DNA of 64,000 nt from Tamarix chinensis (taxonomy: Eukaryota; Streptophyta; Magnoliopsida; Caryophyllales; Tamaricaceae), in the NCBI GenBank assembly GCA_030549775.1, contig CM060174.1, positions 72,729,466 through 72,793,465 on the forward strand. Reading direction: 5' to 3'. The position numbers were made by a program, and so were the translations under genes. Of this stretch, positions 34,010 to 46,185 are shown in pieces (the first letter of the stretch is position 1; each line of letters starts with the position of its first letter). The notes under the pieces are model-generated. The model did no database searches and was not told where the DNA came from. It worked only from the letters and a program-made list of their open reading frames with translations.

Positions 34010-37000
34010 GTAGTGGCAGAGCTAGGATTAAAATTTCATGGTGCCCTCATGTAAAATAATACTCCTAAGTAATATCAATACTTTACACTTAAATATAAAA
34101 TTTTACATAGTTTTACAATAGTATTCGTTGAGTTTTTATACTTTAAAAGTGATTTAGAATGAAATCATTGCTAATAGAGATGAATACATCTTTCTCTATA
34201 AATGTTACTAAACAATCTTGAATCTATTGATCACAAATTTTATTCGTGATGTAGTCTTGATGAAATTCATTGTAGAAAAAACCTATTTGACACTTACAAT
34301 TGCTACCGGAAAAATAAAAGCCAATTTCGCAAGCCTATAGACAAAATGATATGTCTTATACTTCTTGATTTGTACTAGTTTTCTTGAAAGATCAACAAGC
34401 TTTTTCAAGCCATGAAACCTGCTATCTGATCTAACATTTCTAATATAATTCTCAAGTTGATTGTCTAACACCACAACATAAACATTAGAGAAATCATCAG
34501 GATAAAAAGTGGTCAATCTATTTAAAGATTTCTTGTTAAAAGCTTCAAACGATGATGAAGGATGCAAACATGCAATACAACTCAACAATTCAATGCTTGC
34601 CACATCAAACCTACAATTAAGCTCCTTTAGTTGTGAGTCTATAAAATTATAGATATAATCATATTTATAATTATGTAGATTCATGACAATTGGAGCTTAG
34701 TGTGTTGATCTCTTCCCCTTAATATATTTCTCATTAATGTTGGGCACATGTTGATCTCTTCCCCTTAATATATTGCTCATTAATGTTGGGCACATCAATG
34801 CCTCTCTTGTTGCAAAATAAAACAACTTCATTCAAAATAGCTTCCCATCCATTATCTCTCTTCTCTTGCAAACGCTCCTTAGCAATTTCAACAAGTGCTA
34901 AGGCATATTAAATGTATTGATCATTCTTTTGCAATGCCTGAGATAAATCACTTATAACTCCCATAACATTTATCATCAAATGCAACATGAAAATGAAGTT
35001 AAAAGTTTTTAATCCATATAATAAGAATGTAGCATTCCCGTTTTTATCAAATGTCCTATCAGCTTTCAAGTCTTCAAGTACCTTGATCATGGAAGAAAAT
35101 AAAGTTTGAGACTCTAAAATGTCCTTAAATGATAACCTCAATGAGTATCATCGGCCCTTATAAGAACATATTATTGGTTCAATCCCTGACCAGATTTTAT
35201 CTAGCCTTCTTCTAATGCATTTGCTATGTAAGTAACTTGTTTATCTCGAAGAGAATCTTGACACTTATTGGAGGATCAACAACATTCACAACCCATGTAA
35301 CAATGCTAAGAAAACAACAACCTCATTATGAAATTTTACCATAGAAATAAGAGCCAACTGAAGTTGATGAGAAAAATAATGAACATGATAAGCACAAGGA
35401 TTTTCATTCTGAATCACACCAAATTCACCTCGTATATTACTAGCTCTATCGTACCCTTGTCCTCGTAATTTTGATAAACATAATATATAATGACTCAAAA
35501 TTGATTTAAGTGCAACCTTAAGTGATAAAGAAGTTGTATCTTTGACATGTACAATCCCAACAAACCTTTCCATAACAAAACTCCTAGTATAACTCTAAAC
35601 AACGGTCATTTGTTCTTACTTTGCTACATCTCCTGCTTCATCCATTAATATGAAAAAGAAATCATATTCAATTTCATTAATAATCTCATTAATTATTTCA
35701 TATACAAATGCATAACTAATATTCTTCCAAATCTCAGGTGAAGTCATCTAATTATTCTTTGGAGCATTTCCTAACACAAATCTACCTGTAGGTTCATTTT
35801 TATGCCTCAAAGCCTCCAAAAAATGAAGAAAGTTGCATCGATTTAGAGAATCATATAAATCATCATGTCCTCTAAATGCCATTCCCCTCCGCAAGAAGAA
35901 ATCTAACAACTTCAATAAATGCATCTAAATGGATAAGATAATATGATTTGACTTGTTTAAATTGCTTTATGAAAGAGACTTCAATGCTTTACTTCCATTT
36001 GATAAGATCTTCACATTTTTTAGTAGCTTTAAAATGAGGACTATTAGAACTATGAACAAGAACCTCGAACCTTTTTTTTATTATTCTAGTCTATAAATTA
36101 TTTTCCCACAAAATGATCACTGCTAGCTTTAGATTCACTTTTAAACAAGTAATAAGGTAGACAAAATGCAACATCTTTAGATATACTATATTTTAGCGAT
36201 CATATTCATCAAACTAAGATGAAAAAAATTGATGATTTTTCCCACCGATAACCATTGTAGGAAAGCTATGAATAGGAGGTTGATAATGGCCTTTTGAAAG
36301 ATAAGCTCTTCTTACCTTATCTAGAATATTTGGATGAAAATATGAAATTTTTTTACTTAACCCTAGATCTACTTCTAAAGTTTTCAAATCAACTTTACCT
36401 TCATTAGTGAATCTTGATTCTTGTAGTTGGCTTGAAGATGGGAGTGCTTGGTTTTTGGAAGTTGGTAACACAATTTGATTAACATAATTAGATTTGTGGT
36501 AGCAATTTTTAGGTTGGATTGAAAAGTATCATTGCATCCTAAATTGATACATTAAAAAATTTAATAAATTAACTAAGGAATTCACTAAAACTTAATTGAT
36601 AATATCATTTTATAAAAAAAAAACTAATTCAAAAACTAACTAATAAATTAAACAATTCAATCTATTAACAAACTAATTAGTAAATTAAGGTTTACCAAAT
36701 TAATTAGGATTTCTACATTATGATTTCTAAAAGGTAAAAAATATAATCAATTAATAAAATAAATATAGATAAATTAACTACTCACAAATTTATCACTAAC
36801 AATTTAACTAACTAAAGAATAAAGAAAATCTAACCGTCCTCACTTGACTTCTTGAATCCTGGTCGTGGCTTCCTCTAGATGTAGATATCAGATTCTCAGT
36901 AGACAACGACAACCAGCAGACTATAGTCAGGTGTAGGGCCAGAGCAGGGCAGATCGGCGATGGAGAACCATTGTGTTTAGTGTCGGGCAAATGACGAATA

Positions 37001-37480
37001 AACAAGTGAAGGATGAATTAGAAGAAGGACAAACTCGAAGAGAAAGGAACATCGTCACCATTAATGGACTTCAACACGACCATCGGTGGTCTCTGGAGGC
37101 ATTAACGTCGAGCTCGAGTGGTCAAAGCCAAAAGGTCGAGGGGGAGGGCAAGGCAGAAGATAGAAGATCAAAAAAAATGAGGGAGGGAGATGATGAGTAA
37201 TAGCAAGTACGGGTTTTTGGAAAAAAAAATCAAAGTGACATTGTTTTGATTTTACAAAAATAATTCAAAAGTAGTTGAATAAGGGATTCGATCCTAGGAC
37301 CTTGTAGTCGAAACACGGGGACTTGAGTAGCCTAACTGTTCATCCATCTTAAACTATTGATATAATGTATTACATATATAATATATATTCAATGCCTAAA
37401 AAATAAATACATTTACCACCTTACCACCAGAGCTCCGTGGTATCCTAGGACACCATGCGGAAGCCCTAGCTCCACCCTTG
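34010..37480 (-). mobile_element. hAT transposon (3.47 kb) inserted in gypsy RT
   Basis: The left end is TAGTGGCAGAGCTAGG and the inverted right end is CAAGGGTGGAGCTAGG. Both resemble the hAT terminal repeat CAGGGGCGGAGC. The 8-bp target duplication GAGGTTGG is exact (34002-34009 and 37481-37488). Excising it joins the two halves of the gypsy RT. It contains one minus-strand transposase relic and a GC-richer leader at 36840-37200. Confidence 0.88.
34210..36480 (-). pseudogene. hAT transposase, ZMYM1/TTF-zinc-finger type, frameshifted
   Basis: Segments appear in family order on the minus strand. First is an N-terminal part with FHPNILDKVRRAYLSKGHYQ (within 36471-36214). Next is LRGQGYDRASNIRGEFG and AYHVHYFSHQLQLALI (35573-35286), the DUF4371-type core. 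A C-terminal part follows (34684-34210) ending in hAT-dimerisation sequence (YRLAKLAFIFPVAIVSVK then FSTMNFIKT). Stops and frameshifts separate the segments, so it cannot make active transposase. These proteins normally bind the element's ends and cut it out. Confidence 0.82.
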
Positions 37481-37488
37481 GAGGTTGG

Positions 37489-37948
37489 TACTGTAAAATA
37501 GGATATCATAAAAAAAAAATACGATAAACTTTTGGTGGTAAGTAGAAAATATGTGGTTCATCAAAGACTAGAATGTGGTTGGGGCATTGGTTAAACCAAA
37601 GGGCATGACTAGAAATTAAATGCCCTTAGTGGGTTCTAAATGTTGTTTTTTATGTGTCCTAGGGATCAAATCTAATTTGGTGATACCCACCTCTCAGGTT
37701 AATTGTTGAGAAGTATTAAGAACCATGGAGCTCGTCTAAGAGATCATCAATGATGGGAATCAGGTGCATTTTTTTATAGTCAATTAGTTTAGCTGTCTAT
37801 AGTCCACAAAGAGCCTCTAAGAATAATCTTTCTTTTTAACTAAAATGCATGGGGAAGCAAATGAGCTTTGTCTTGGGGTAATGATATAGTTGGTTAAAAT
37901 TTCCTTAATTTGTCTTTCCACCTCTTGTTTCTAGTGAAAAGGAAACAA
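37489..37948 (-). pseudogene. Ty3/gypsy RT, N-terminal half (relic)
   Basis: On the minus strand from 37948: PLFPFH.KQEVE, then a degraded KKK.....EALCGL, LIPIIDDLLDELHGS and INLRGGYHQIRFDP. These are RT motifs of the same element as 33193-34009, interrupted by the hAT insertion. The element's gag and protease are missing: the relic ends abruptly at about 37948 against a plus-strand gypsy fragment. Confidence 0.75.
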
Positions 37949-37949
37949 A

Positions 37950-39480
37950 GGCATAGATCATGCTATCGATTTCCAAATGATTTACCTCCTTGATTGTCAC
38001 CTATTAGAGGTATAGAGCATGCTATCGATTTAATTCTGGGAATTAGTTTACCTAATAGATCAGCCTATAGATGTAATCTAGAAGAGGCTAGGGAATTACA
38101 AAGGTAAATTCAAGAGCTAGTAAATAAAGGTTTTGTGAGAGAGAGCATGAGTTCTTATTGTGTACCTACCTTATTAGTTCATAAAAAGGATGGTATTTGG
38201 TATATGTGCATAGATTTGAGAGTAGTGAATAATATATTATTGAATATCATTTTCCTATGCCTAGATTGAATTACATGCTTGATGAGTTATGCAGTGCAAG
38301 AATATTCTCTAAAATAGACTTACGAAGTGGTTGCCATCAGATGAGAATTAGGGAAGGAGATGAATGAAAAACAACATTTAAAACTAAATATGGTCTCTAT
38401 GAATGGGTCATTATGCCTTTCGGGTTATGTAATGCACTTAGTTCTTTTATGAGACTAATGAATAAAATTCTTTGTTCTTTCCTAGGTGACTTCATTATAG
38501 TTTATTTAGATGATATGCTTGTATACAACAAAAGTGAACATGATCATTATCTACATTTGAGGAAATTATTTGATAAACTTAGGGAAACTAAACTATATGG
38601 AAAGTTGGAAATGTGTGATTTTATACTTTCAAGTATAGTTTTCCTTGGTTATATTATTAATGCTGAGGGTATTAAAGTTGATCCAGTAAAAATACAATAT
38701 ATTAAAAAATGGCCTATTATTAAAGACATACATCAAGTAAGAAGTTTTCTTGGGTTATCTAGTTTATATAGGAGATTTATTAAAGATTTTTCTACTATAG
38801 CTGCACCTATTAATCAACTCATGAAAAAAAGGAGATTTTATTTGGGTAAATGAAGCTTCTAAAGCTTTTGATACTCTCAAGAATAAATTGTGCAACACTC
38901 CTATATTATCTATTCCTAATTTTGACTTTCTCTCTGTAGGTAACTTGTGATATGAGTGTGGTAGGTATTAGAGGAGTTATTTCTCAAGAAAATAAACCTA
39001 TGGCATATTTTAGTGAAAAATTAAATGATGCTAGACTAAAGTATTCTACCTATGATAAGGAATTATTTTCCATTATACGAAGTGTAGAGACATGGATTCA
39101 TTATCTAAGGCCTAAACCCATTGTGCTACATTTTGATTATGAAAGTTTAAAATATTTGCATGGTCAAAAGAAACTAAGCCCTAGACATGCAAAGTGAGTA
39201 AGCTTCTTACAATTCTTTGTGTTCTTTGTCAAACACTTGGATGGTAAAGAAAATATAGTAGTCGATGCTCTTTCTAGGAAATCTGTCTTACTTGTCAAGC
39301 TAGATGCAAAATTATTAGGATTTGAAATGTTAAAAAGAGATGTGTCCTATTGACGAAGGCTTTAATGAAAACTATAAAAAAACAAGGTAATAAACATTGT
39401 AGTCAATAGGTATATTTTTCTAGTGATTTAGTATGGTTATATTTACATAAGAAAAGATTTCTAAACCTAAGGAAAAATAA
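37950..39480 (+). pseudogene. Second Ty3/gypsy pol relic: RT and RNase H joined to integrase C-terminus
   Basis: Plus-strand frames give IEHAIDLILGISLPNRSAY (about 38013), [18 protein letters not shown] (about 38300), MPFGLCNALSSFMRLMNKIL (38413) and the RT active-site FIIVYLDDMLVY. GYIINAEGIKVDPVKI and VRSFLGLSSLYRRFIKDFST follow, then RNase H ([19 protein letters not shown], 39050) and ENIVVDALSRK (about 39255). Just after LLGFEMLKRDV the frame jumps to integrase C-terminal sequence SSDLVWLYLHKKRFLNLRKN (about 39420-39475), so the zinc finger and catalytic core are deleted. Several frameshifts are present. The lineage is chromovirus-like, perhaps Reina; this is uncertain. Confidence 0.82.
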
Positions 39481-41350
39481 ACCGGAAAATGGTACCAAGT
39501 GAATACCAAACTTAACTCAGATAGCTACCCCGAGTGATACAAGACCCAACTCAAGATCTTTCACTTTAAGTGATTAGTATTTTATTCAAGGATTTAACCA
39601 ATCATAAATCAAGCCCACATAATAGCACTTAGCTCACTTCCATCAACACAATGAGTTTCTATTATTATATCAATTTCAAGTGGCATTAAAGCCAAGCGAC
39701 ATTAAAGTCAATGAACTTTAAGTGGCATTAAAGCCGAACCAATCCAAGCAGCGTTAAAGCCGATCGATTCCAAGGGCATTAAAGCCAAACCAATTAATGT
39801 GTTACTAAGACCGAATAATTTCAGATGGCGTTAGAGCCGAATAATTTCATGGCATAAAATAATGCATAAGGTATCATATAATTTCAATCCATACTCAACC
39901 CTTCATATACTCACACACATACAATATTCAAGCATCATACTAACACGCATTTGCATTGAGGCTATAAATTCATACATGCATACAATTACCACATAGAACA
40001 CAACATACACTTGATATGATTAAATAATCGATAAGCATACTCATTACCTTCCACTCCGAATAAACATAAGTTCCAGATTCCGCCATAAGTAAAGGTTAGT
40101 AGTGACTTACCTAAATCTGAAGCTAGCTAAGAAAATTGAGCAAGAGACAGAGCTATCGAGAGCTCGACAATCCATGAGAAAGTTTTCCTAGATCGCTGAT
40201 AAAAATCGGAAGTAGGTTAGAAACCATATTATTGATCAATAATTCAAATATTATAATTAAATCAATACAAGGCGACACAAACAATCTTTTTTGGGGCATT
40301 TTTTTTCCAAAACCTAATACTTGCAACCGTAGCTTTATTAAGATTTAAGATTAAATATTAATCAAATCGGGTTTAACAAATATCACTTGGGGCATTTTAA
40401 ATTGATTTAGAAAGTCGGGGAAAAGATAATAGAGGATAAGTTATTTTATCGAAAATAATTTACTGGCTAGGTTTTACGACCAAAGAAATAACCCAATCAT
40501 TTTTAAGGAACCAATCCAACCTAATAACATGAGAATACAATTTAAATGATTTTAAACCAAAACTAGTAATCTACTAAGTGAGAGAAACATAAGCAAATCA
40601 TTTTTTTTGTAAAACCATCTCTGAAAATTAGGATTTTTAAGCCCGAACTACAACTCGACTAATTAACTTTGATTATCTCAAATTGATAGCTTAGGACTAT
40701 AATTATACTAATTTTAAATAAATCTAGATAATCAATTTCAACAAAATAATCTTTCAAGTAACCAATTCAAGACAATATGTTTCTGAAATTAGGGTTTTAA
40801 AGCCCAAAACACAAACTCGGATAATTCAAATCAATTAAATTCAATTGAAGGTGTTAGAATACAATTGATGTCATTTCAACTATTTCTATAAATTTAATTT
40901 TAGAAAAACAACTATACAAATGACCAATTTCATTAGTTCATTTGAAATCTAGGATTTTTGGCCCAAAAATATAATTTGATTAAATTTTATTAATTTATTT
41001 AAATTGAATGTTTAAAAATGCAATTAGACATATTTTATAACATATTATATAATCAATTGATCAAAACCAATAAAAGAAATATATAATTTATCATAATTAG
41101 GGTTTTTGATCCCAAAATGTAAATCCGATTAATTCTTACTCAAGTATATAAATTGATGGTCTAGAATTAAAATTCATTGTATTATAATGTAAATTATATA
41201 ATCAATTATATAAAATAACTTGATTACACTATTTAATTTAGATCCACAAGAGTTTTGACCTAAAAATCCAATTTCGATCAATTTCACACAATTTTTCCAA
41301 ATCAACACTTCCAATATAAAATTAAATATATTTCAAAGGACATTATAAAA
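39480..41350. mobile_element. Inverted-repeat unit of unknown class, left part
   Basis: The left arm (about 39541-39920) contains repeated AAGTGGCATTAAAGCCGA-like words. It matches the reverse complement of 48215-47850, including CTCAAGATCT, ACACAATGA and GGTATCATA...AATCCATACTCAACC. From 40725 to 41350 it carries the ~155-bp repeats also found inside the CACTA element. The unit continues after the nested solo LTR at 46186. No coding sequence and no certain termini were seen. A non-autonomous DNA transposon is most likely. Confidence 0.55.
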
Positions 41351-43746
41351 TGTAACACCCCCAAATTTACTACTGAAAAATTTTGTTTAATTTAAAAGAG
41401 TTTAGCAGAAACGAACAGATAAAAATGTAAATTCAGAGGCATTACCACCACACTTAGTACCAGATCGGTTCACTCCTACCAACCCGATACTAAGTGCTAA
41501 GGCTAGATAAGAATAACATTAAATACGAGTCACTTAATAAAGTACAAGTCATATAGAATCAGAGTGTGACAGTCAAAAGTTACAATCCAAAGTACAGTTT
41601 TAAAATACCAAATGTCAGAGGATATAATACAGTGGAACAAAACACAATACGATAATACAGAGAACAAAACGGAGGATGAACTCCGGCCACGTCACTCTCG
41701 ACCCCCAAGCTAGGTCCAGGCTCAACTCTCAGCCCTGCCCGATGCCTCATAAGCATCGTAAGCATCGAAGACATCACCCCCTACCTGCACAAACTCAGAC
41801 GGGTCTTCTGCTCGTGGGCATGAGCAGCACCCATGAAACGGGTGATCAGTACGCTACGTACTGAGTAAGGTAACAGACGCACTAAGGCCCACATACATAG
41901 AGATACATGACATAACAGACATGGCATAATTAAGTAGATAGCATGCAATAACACAGATAAACAATATCGGTTATGAACCAGATAACTTTTTCATTAGATC
42001 TCTGATAATCATAATCGATTCACATCATAGTCTTTATCAATCCACGTAAGTGCGGGAACCCCACTATTATAACCGGTGAAACGGTCACGAGGGCCATGCC
42101 CTGCCACTATTATAGCCGGTGGACCAGTCACGAGGGTAACATACCCTGCCACTATTATTTGCCGGTGGACCGGTCTGGCCTCGACTCACAAGGTATTCCT
42201 CTGTAAATATTTGTATATTTCCCATGTCTTGTCATTATTATGATTGATTTGTTGAGCACGGAATCCCCCACTATTATAGCCGGTGGAACGGTCACGAGGG
42301 CACATGCCCTGCCGCTATTATAGCCGGTGGATCGGTCACGAGGGTAACATACCCTGCCACTATTATTCACCGGTGGACCGGTCTGGGTCCGGCTCAACAT
42401 CTTTCTCTGTAAGTGATTAGTGTCTTAACGTATCTTATTCAAATATTTTCACCCTTGACATGCATGACTAACTATATCCGCCCTTATCCTCCCAAGAGGG
42501 CTTGTACCATATCTTGAGACTTCTACACCTCCTAACCTGCCACGACATCCTTCCCTTCCAGTTTTCTCACACCTGAAACCCAACTTCTAAGTGTGTGGGT
42601 CAGGGCCCACCACCTTATACCCCAAGGTCCACTCACCACCTTACCCTAGGGTTTCCACCAGAAACCCTAATCTGGGCCTATGTGGCCCTTCCTTCTCTGC
42701 CTCCCACAACCCACATTATTATAACGCCCCCGTGTCATGACCTTCAGACTCAACTCTCCCCTCATACCTCGCTCCTCCTCGTTTATTTTTATTATTTTCT
42801 TTTTCTTTTTCCACCTCCTAAAATTAGGGTTTCCTCCCCAAGCCCTAGTTGGTCCCTAGGTACCCTTATATTATCCTACATACTATTTTTCACCTCGAGC
42901 CTCCAGACTCCCAAACAGACCTTCCATTACCTTCCCCACTTCCTAAAGTAACTTTTCATACGTAAGGTTCGCCCCCATGTGGACCTTAACCTCCCCATGC
43001 AAACCCCTCGATCTCTACCATGCCAAACCCTAATATTTTCCATGCAAACCCTAGTTCTCCCATATAACCTTAGTTTCTCCCACTCTTCCATTTTATTTAA
43101 TTCCCCCTTTTCTCATCCATTTATGGATCACAGATTACCTAGGTCATCCTTACCTACGTTAGCCAACGTACTTCCCTTTGGTTATCTTAATTTCTCATTT
43201 TTCTCTTTCATGCCCCCATTCCACAACACCTCATCAAATAACCTAGCATGCATGTCCTAAGGGTCACATCACATCACATCATATTTGCAGCATATCCACA
43301 TTAGCACATACCAGACAAGAGCACGAGAACATACCTTGGTTCCACGTTGCGCTACACAATAAAACATATGACATATAGAATACAACATATAGACCGTACA
43401 AGGCATCCAAGACAAGTAAAACACATAGCACACAGGTGGCCTTAGTTACGTCCTTACCTAAATCGGCGCCGGGCTTGGAGTACGCTCCTACGCCTCCTGG
43501 GGGCTTTGACCCGGTTCTCCTATAAGAGGGAAATACTAAGGGTCAATCTCCCTCTACCAGAATTACCATAATTTTCCTATCTTACCCCTATCATGACCTA
43601 ATACTAAGGCTAATATTAATAATAGTAGTTGATAACTAAAAGGTAGGGTTATTATTATTCTCAAGGTAGTTAAACAAATGACCACTAATCAAAGTAAGTC
43701 TTAGTAAAATCCATAGCATTAAAGTAAGGGTTTTAATATTACTAAT

Positions 43747-43800
<54 letters not shown>

Positions 43801-44153
43801 AATAATAATAATAATAACAATAGTAATAATAATAACAATGATAATGATAATAATAATAATAATAATAGCAATAAGAATACTAAAAATAATAATAATAGAG
43901 ATAATAACAATGATAATAACAGTTAGAATAATAAACATAATAATACTAATACTAATAATAATAATAATAATGGTGATGATAGTGATAACGGTAGTAATAA
44001 TAATAATAACAATGATGATAATAATAATAATAACAGTGGTAATACTAATCATAATAAGAATACTAAAAGTAATAATATTAAATAATATTGATAATAACAA
44101 TAATAACGATGGTAATAATAGTTAAAGTAATAAATATAGTAAATATAACGATA

Positions 44154-44193
<40 letters not shown>

Positions 44194-44201
44194 CAATGTT
44201 G

Positions 44202-44235
<34 letters not shown>

Positions 44236-46185
44236 TGATGATGATGATGATGATGATAATAATAATAATACTAAGAGTAAGAATAACAATAATAATGACA
44301 ATAATGGCCATAACCATGATAATGATAATAATAACGATAATGATAATAATAATAATAATAATAATACTAATAATAGTAAGAATACTAAAATAATAATAAT
44401 AATAGAGATAATAACGATGTTAGTCATAGTTAAAGTAATAAACATAAACATAATAATAATAATAATAATAACAACAACAACAACAACAATAATAATAATA
44501 ATAATAATAATAGTGATAATAGTAATATTAGTAATGGTAATAGTAATAATAATAATAATAACACAATAAGGTTTTAGTATTAATTAGTACCATTAATTAG
44601 AAGTTCTTAGGGGTAATGTTAGGACCTAATAATAATAATAGGGGTAGTAATAATAGTAATAATAATATTAGTAATAATAATAATAACGTTCATACTAATC
44701 ATAATAACATTAATAATAATTAATCACTTTTATTATTCAAGGTTTAGGGTTCAAGGAGTTAGGGCAACCTGGCTGGGTGGTGGTGCCGGCTGCGGCAGCG
44801 GCGGCGACGGCGGTGGAGGAAGGAAGAAATGGGAGAGGTGGATGTGGAGGCTAGGGGAGAGGGAAGTAGGGGAAAATGGAGATGTAGGGTGGAAGGGCAG
44901 GATCCCCTGGTTGTTTTGGGGGGTAGGGGTGGTGCTATAGGCGGCGGTATGGGCAGCGCTGGCGGTGCGAAGGTGGCGTAGGAGGTCGAATGGGCTGTTC
45001 GGGGAGGCAACTTTGCATGGGCGGGGCGGCTCGTGCAGGGCAAGGCAGGGGAAGCTGGTGGTTGGGTTGTGTAGAGGGCGGTGTAGGGAGGATTTTAGTG
45101 GCCGGGGCGGGCAGCAGAGGCGGCCGACGGCGGAGTAAGGGCTGGCTGAAGGTAGGGCGGCACACGGTTTTGGTTTTGTGGGTTCCAAATTTCGAACTCG
45201 ATTAAGGCAGCTCTTGGGGCTATTTATAAGCCAATTGGGACAGGAAAATGACAAGGGTGCGAGGGAGAGTAGGGGGTTAGGGTTATGGGCGTCGTTCGGC
45301 GAGAGTGGCCGGCGTAGGGGTCTGCAGTTGCAGACCATGATCTGTCGTTGCAGACCATGATCTGTCGAGGAGGGAGAGGGGTTGCGTGCGAGAGGGGGTC
45401 GAATTGTTTGGTCAAATCTGTAGGGGAGACAACAAGGAGGAGAGGGGCGAAATGACTGGTGAAATGGCGTGGCGTTGCAGGCTATCTTTTCCGGCGAAAT
45501 TTTCGGTTGCAGGTGGGCGGAAGGTAGAAGATGAAGTGCAGGGGGTGGACCGGCGGTCCAGTGGAAAAGAAAAGGAAAGAAAGAAAAAGGCCGAACCGGC
45601 CGGGAAGAAGGGGAAGAAGGTGCGCAGGGGAGCTGGGCCGCGTAGGGGTGCTGGGCCAGCAGGCCGGCCCAAGTTGGGGGAATTAGAAAAAAAAAAGAAG
45701 GGAAGGAAAGGAAAGAAAAGGAAAAAGAGGGGGAAAAAGGAAAAAGAAGGGAAATTAGTGGTTGGATTAATTAGTATGATTTGGGTAATTTGGGATGTTT
45801 AATAAAATATAAATATTAAAATAATAAGTAAATTCTCTTTTTAAGTTAATTTAGGGATTTTTGAAGGAATTTTCTTAAATTCCACTTTAATTAACAAAAC
45901 ACTCTAATTTTCTCCAATTAAATTATTTATAAACTTTATATTAATTTGAAACTATTTTATCCTTCTTAATTTAAACAAAGTAATTTATTTAATTAATTTC
46001 TAAAATAAAATCCTTAATAAGCTTAAAATACCACAATTCCTCCCATTTAAAACACTTATAAATTTCTTCTTAATTTACCCTAATTAATTTCCTTTTATTT
46101 AATAAAATTAGTTTATTTAATTAATTTTCAAAATAAAATCTTATTTAATGATAAATAATAAAATTAGAATTTTCGGGGCATTTCA
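41351..46185 (-). mobile_element. Solo LTR of the long-LTR family (4.84 kb)
   Basis: It runs TGTAACACCCCC to CGGGGCATTTCA, flanked by TAAAA (41346-41350 and 46186-46190). The flanks rejoin to match uninterrupted sequence in the CACTA element near 16130, confirming the insertion. Landmarks are: hairpin CTGCTCGTGGGCATGAGCAG (41808-41827), inverted repeat CAGTACG-CTA-CGTACTG (41847-41863), CCACTATTATAGCCGGTGG array (42058-42390), CT-rich part (42590-43250), an AAC/AAT trinucleotide tract (43740-44720) and a GC-rich block (44750-45760) with GGACCGGCGGTCC. Long frames in the trinucleotide tract (poly-Ile, Leu, Met) and GC block are compositional. Confidence 0.88.
43740..44720. repeat. AAC/AAT trinucleotide microsatellite expansion in the LTR
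   Basis: It starts with about 18 AAC units (43746-43799) and continues as AAT, GAT, AAC and AGT triplets for nearly 1 kb, including eight GAT/ATG-phase units near 44232-44256 and a second AAC run at 44470-44488. The equivalent tracts in the other copies (3370-3930 and 30870-31590) are shorter and more decayed. Confidence 0.85.

Noticed and set aside
36973..37200. 75-aa ORF on the plus strand
   Set aside because: Lies in the leader of the hAT element, opposite to the transposase. No domain, with low-complexity charged residues.
43636..44451. ORFs of 63-154 codons rich in Ile, Leu, Val or Met
   Set aside because: They are translations of the AAC/AAT trinucleotide tract, open in several frames on both strands.
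44751..45802. Pro-rich 195-aa and Lys-rich 138-aa ORFs
   Set aside because: Same GC-rich LTR block as in the 28.4-kb copy; compositional.
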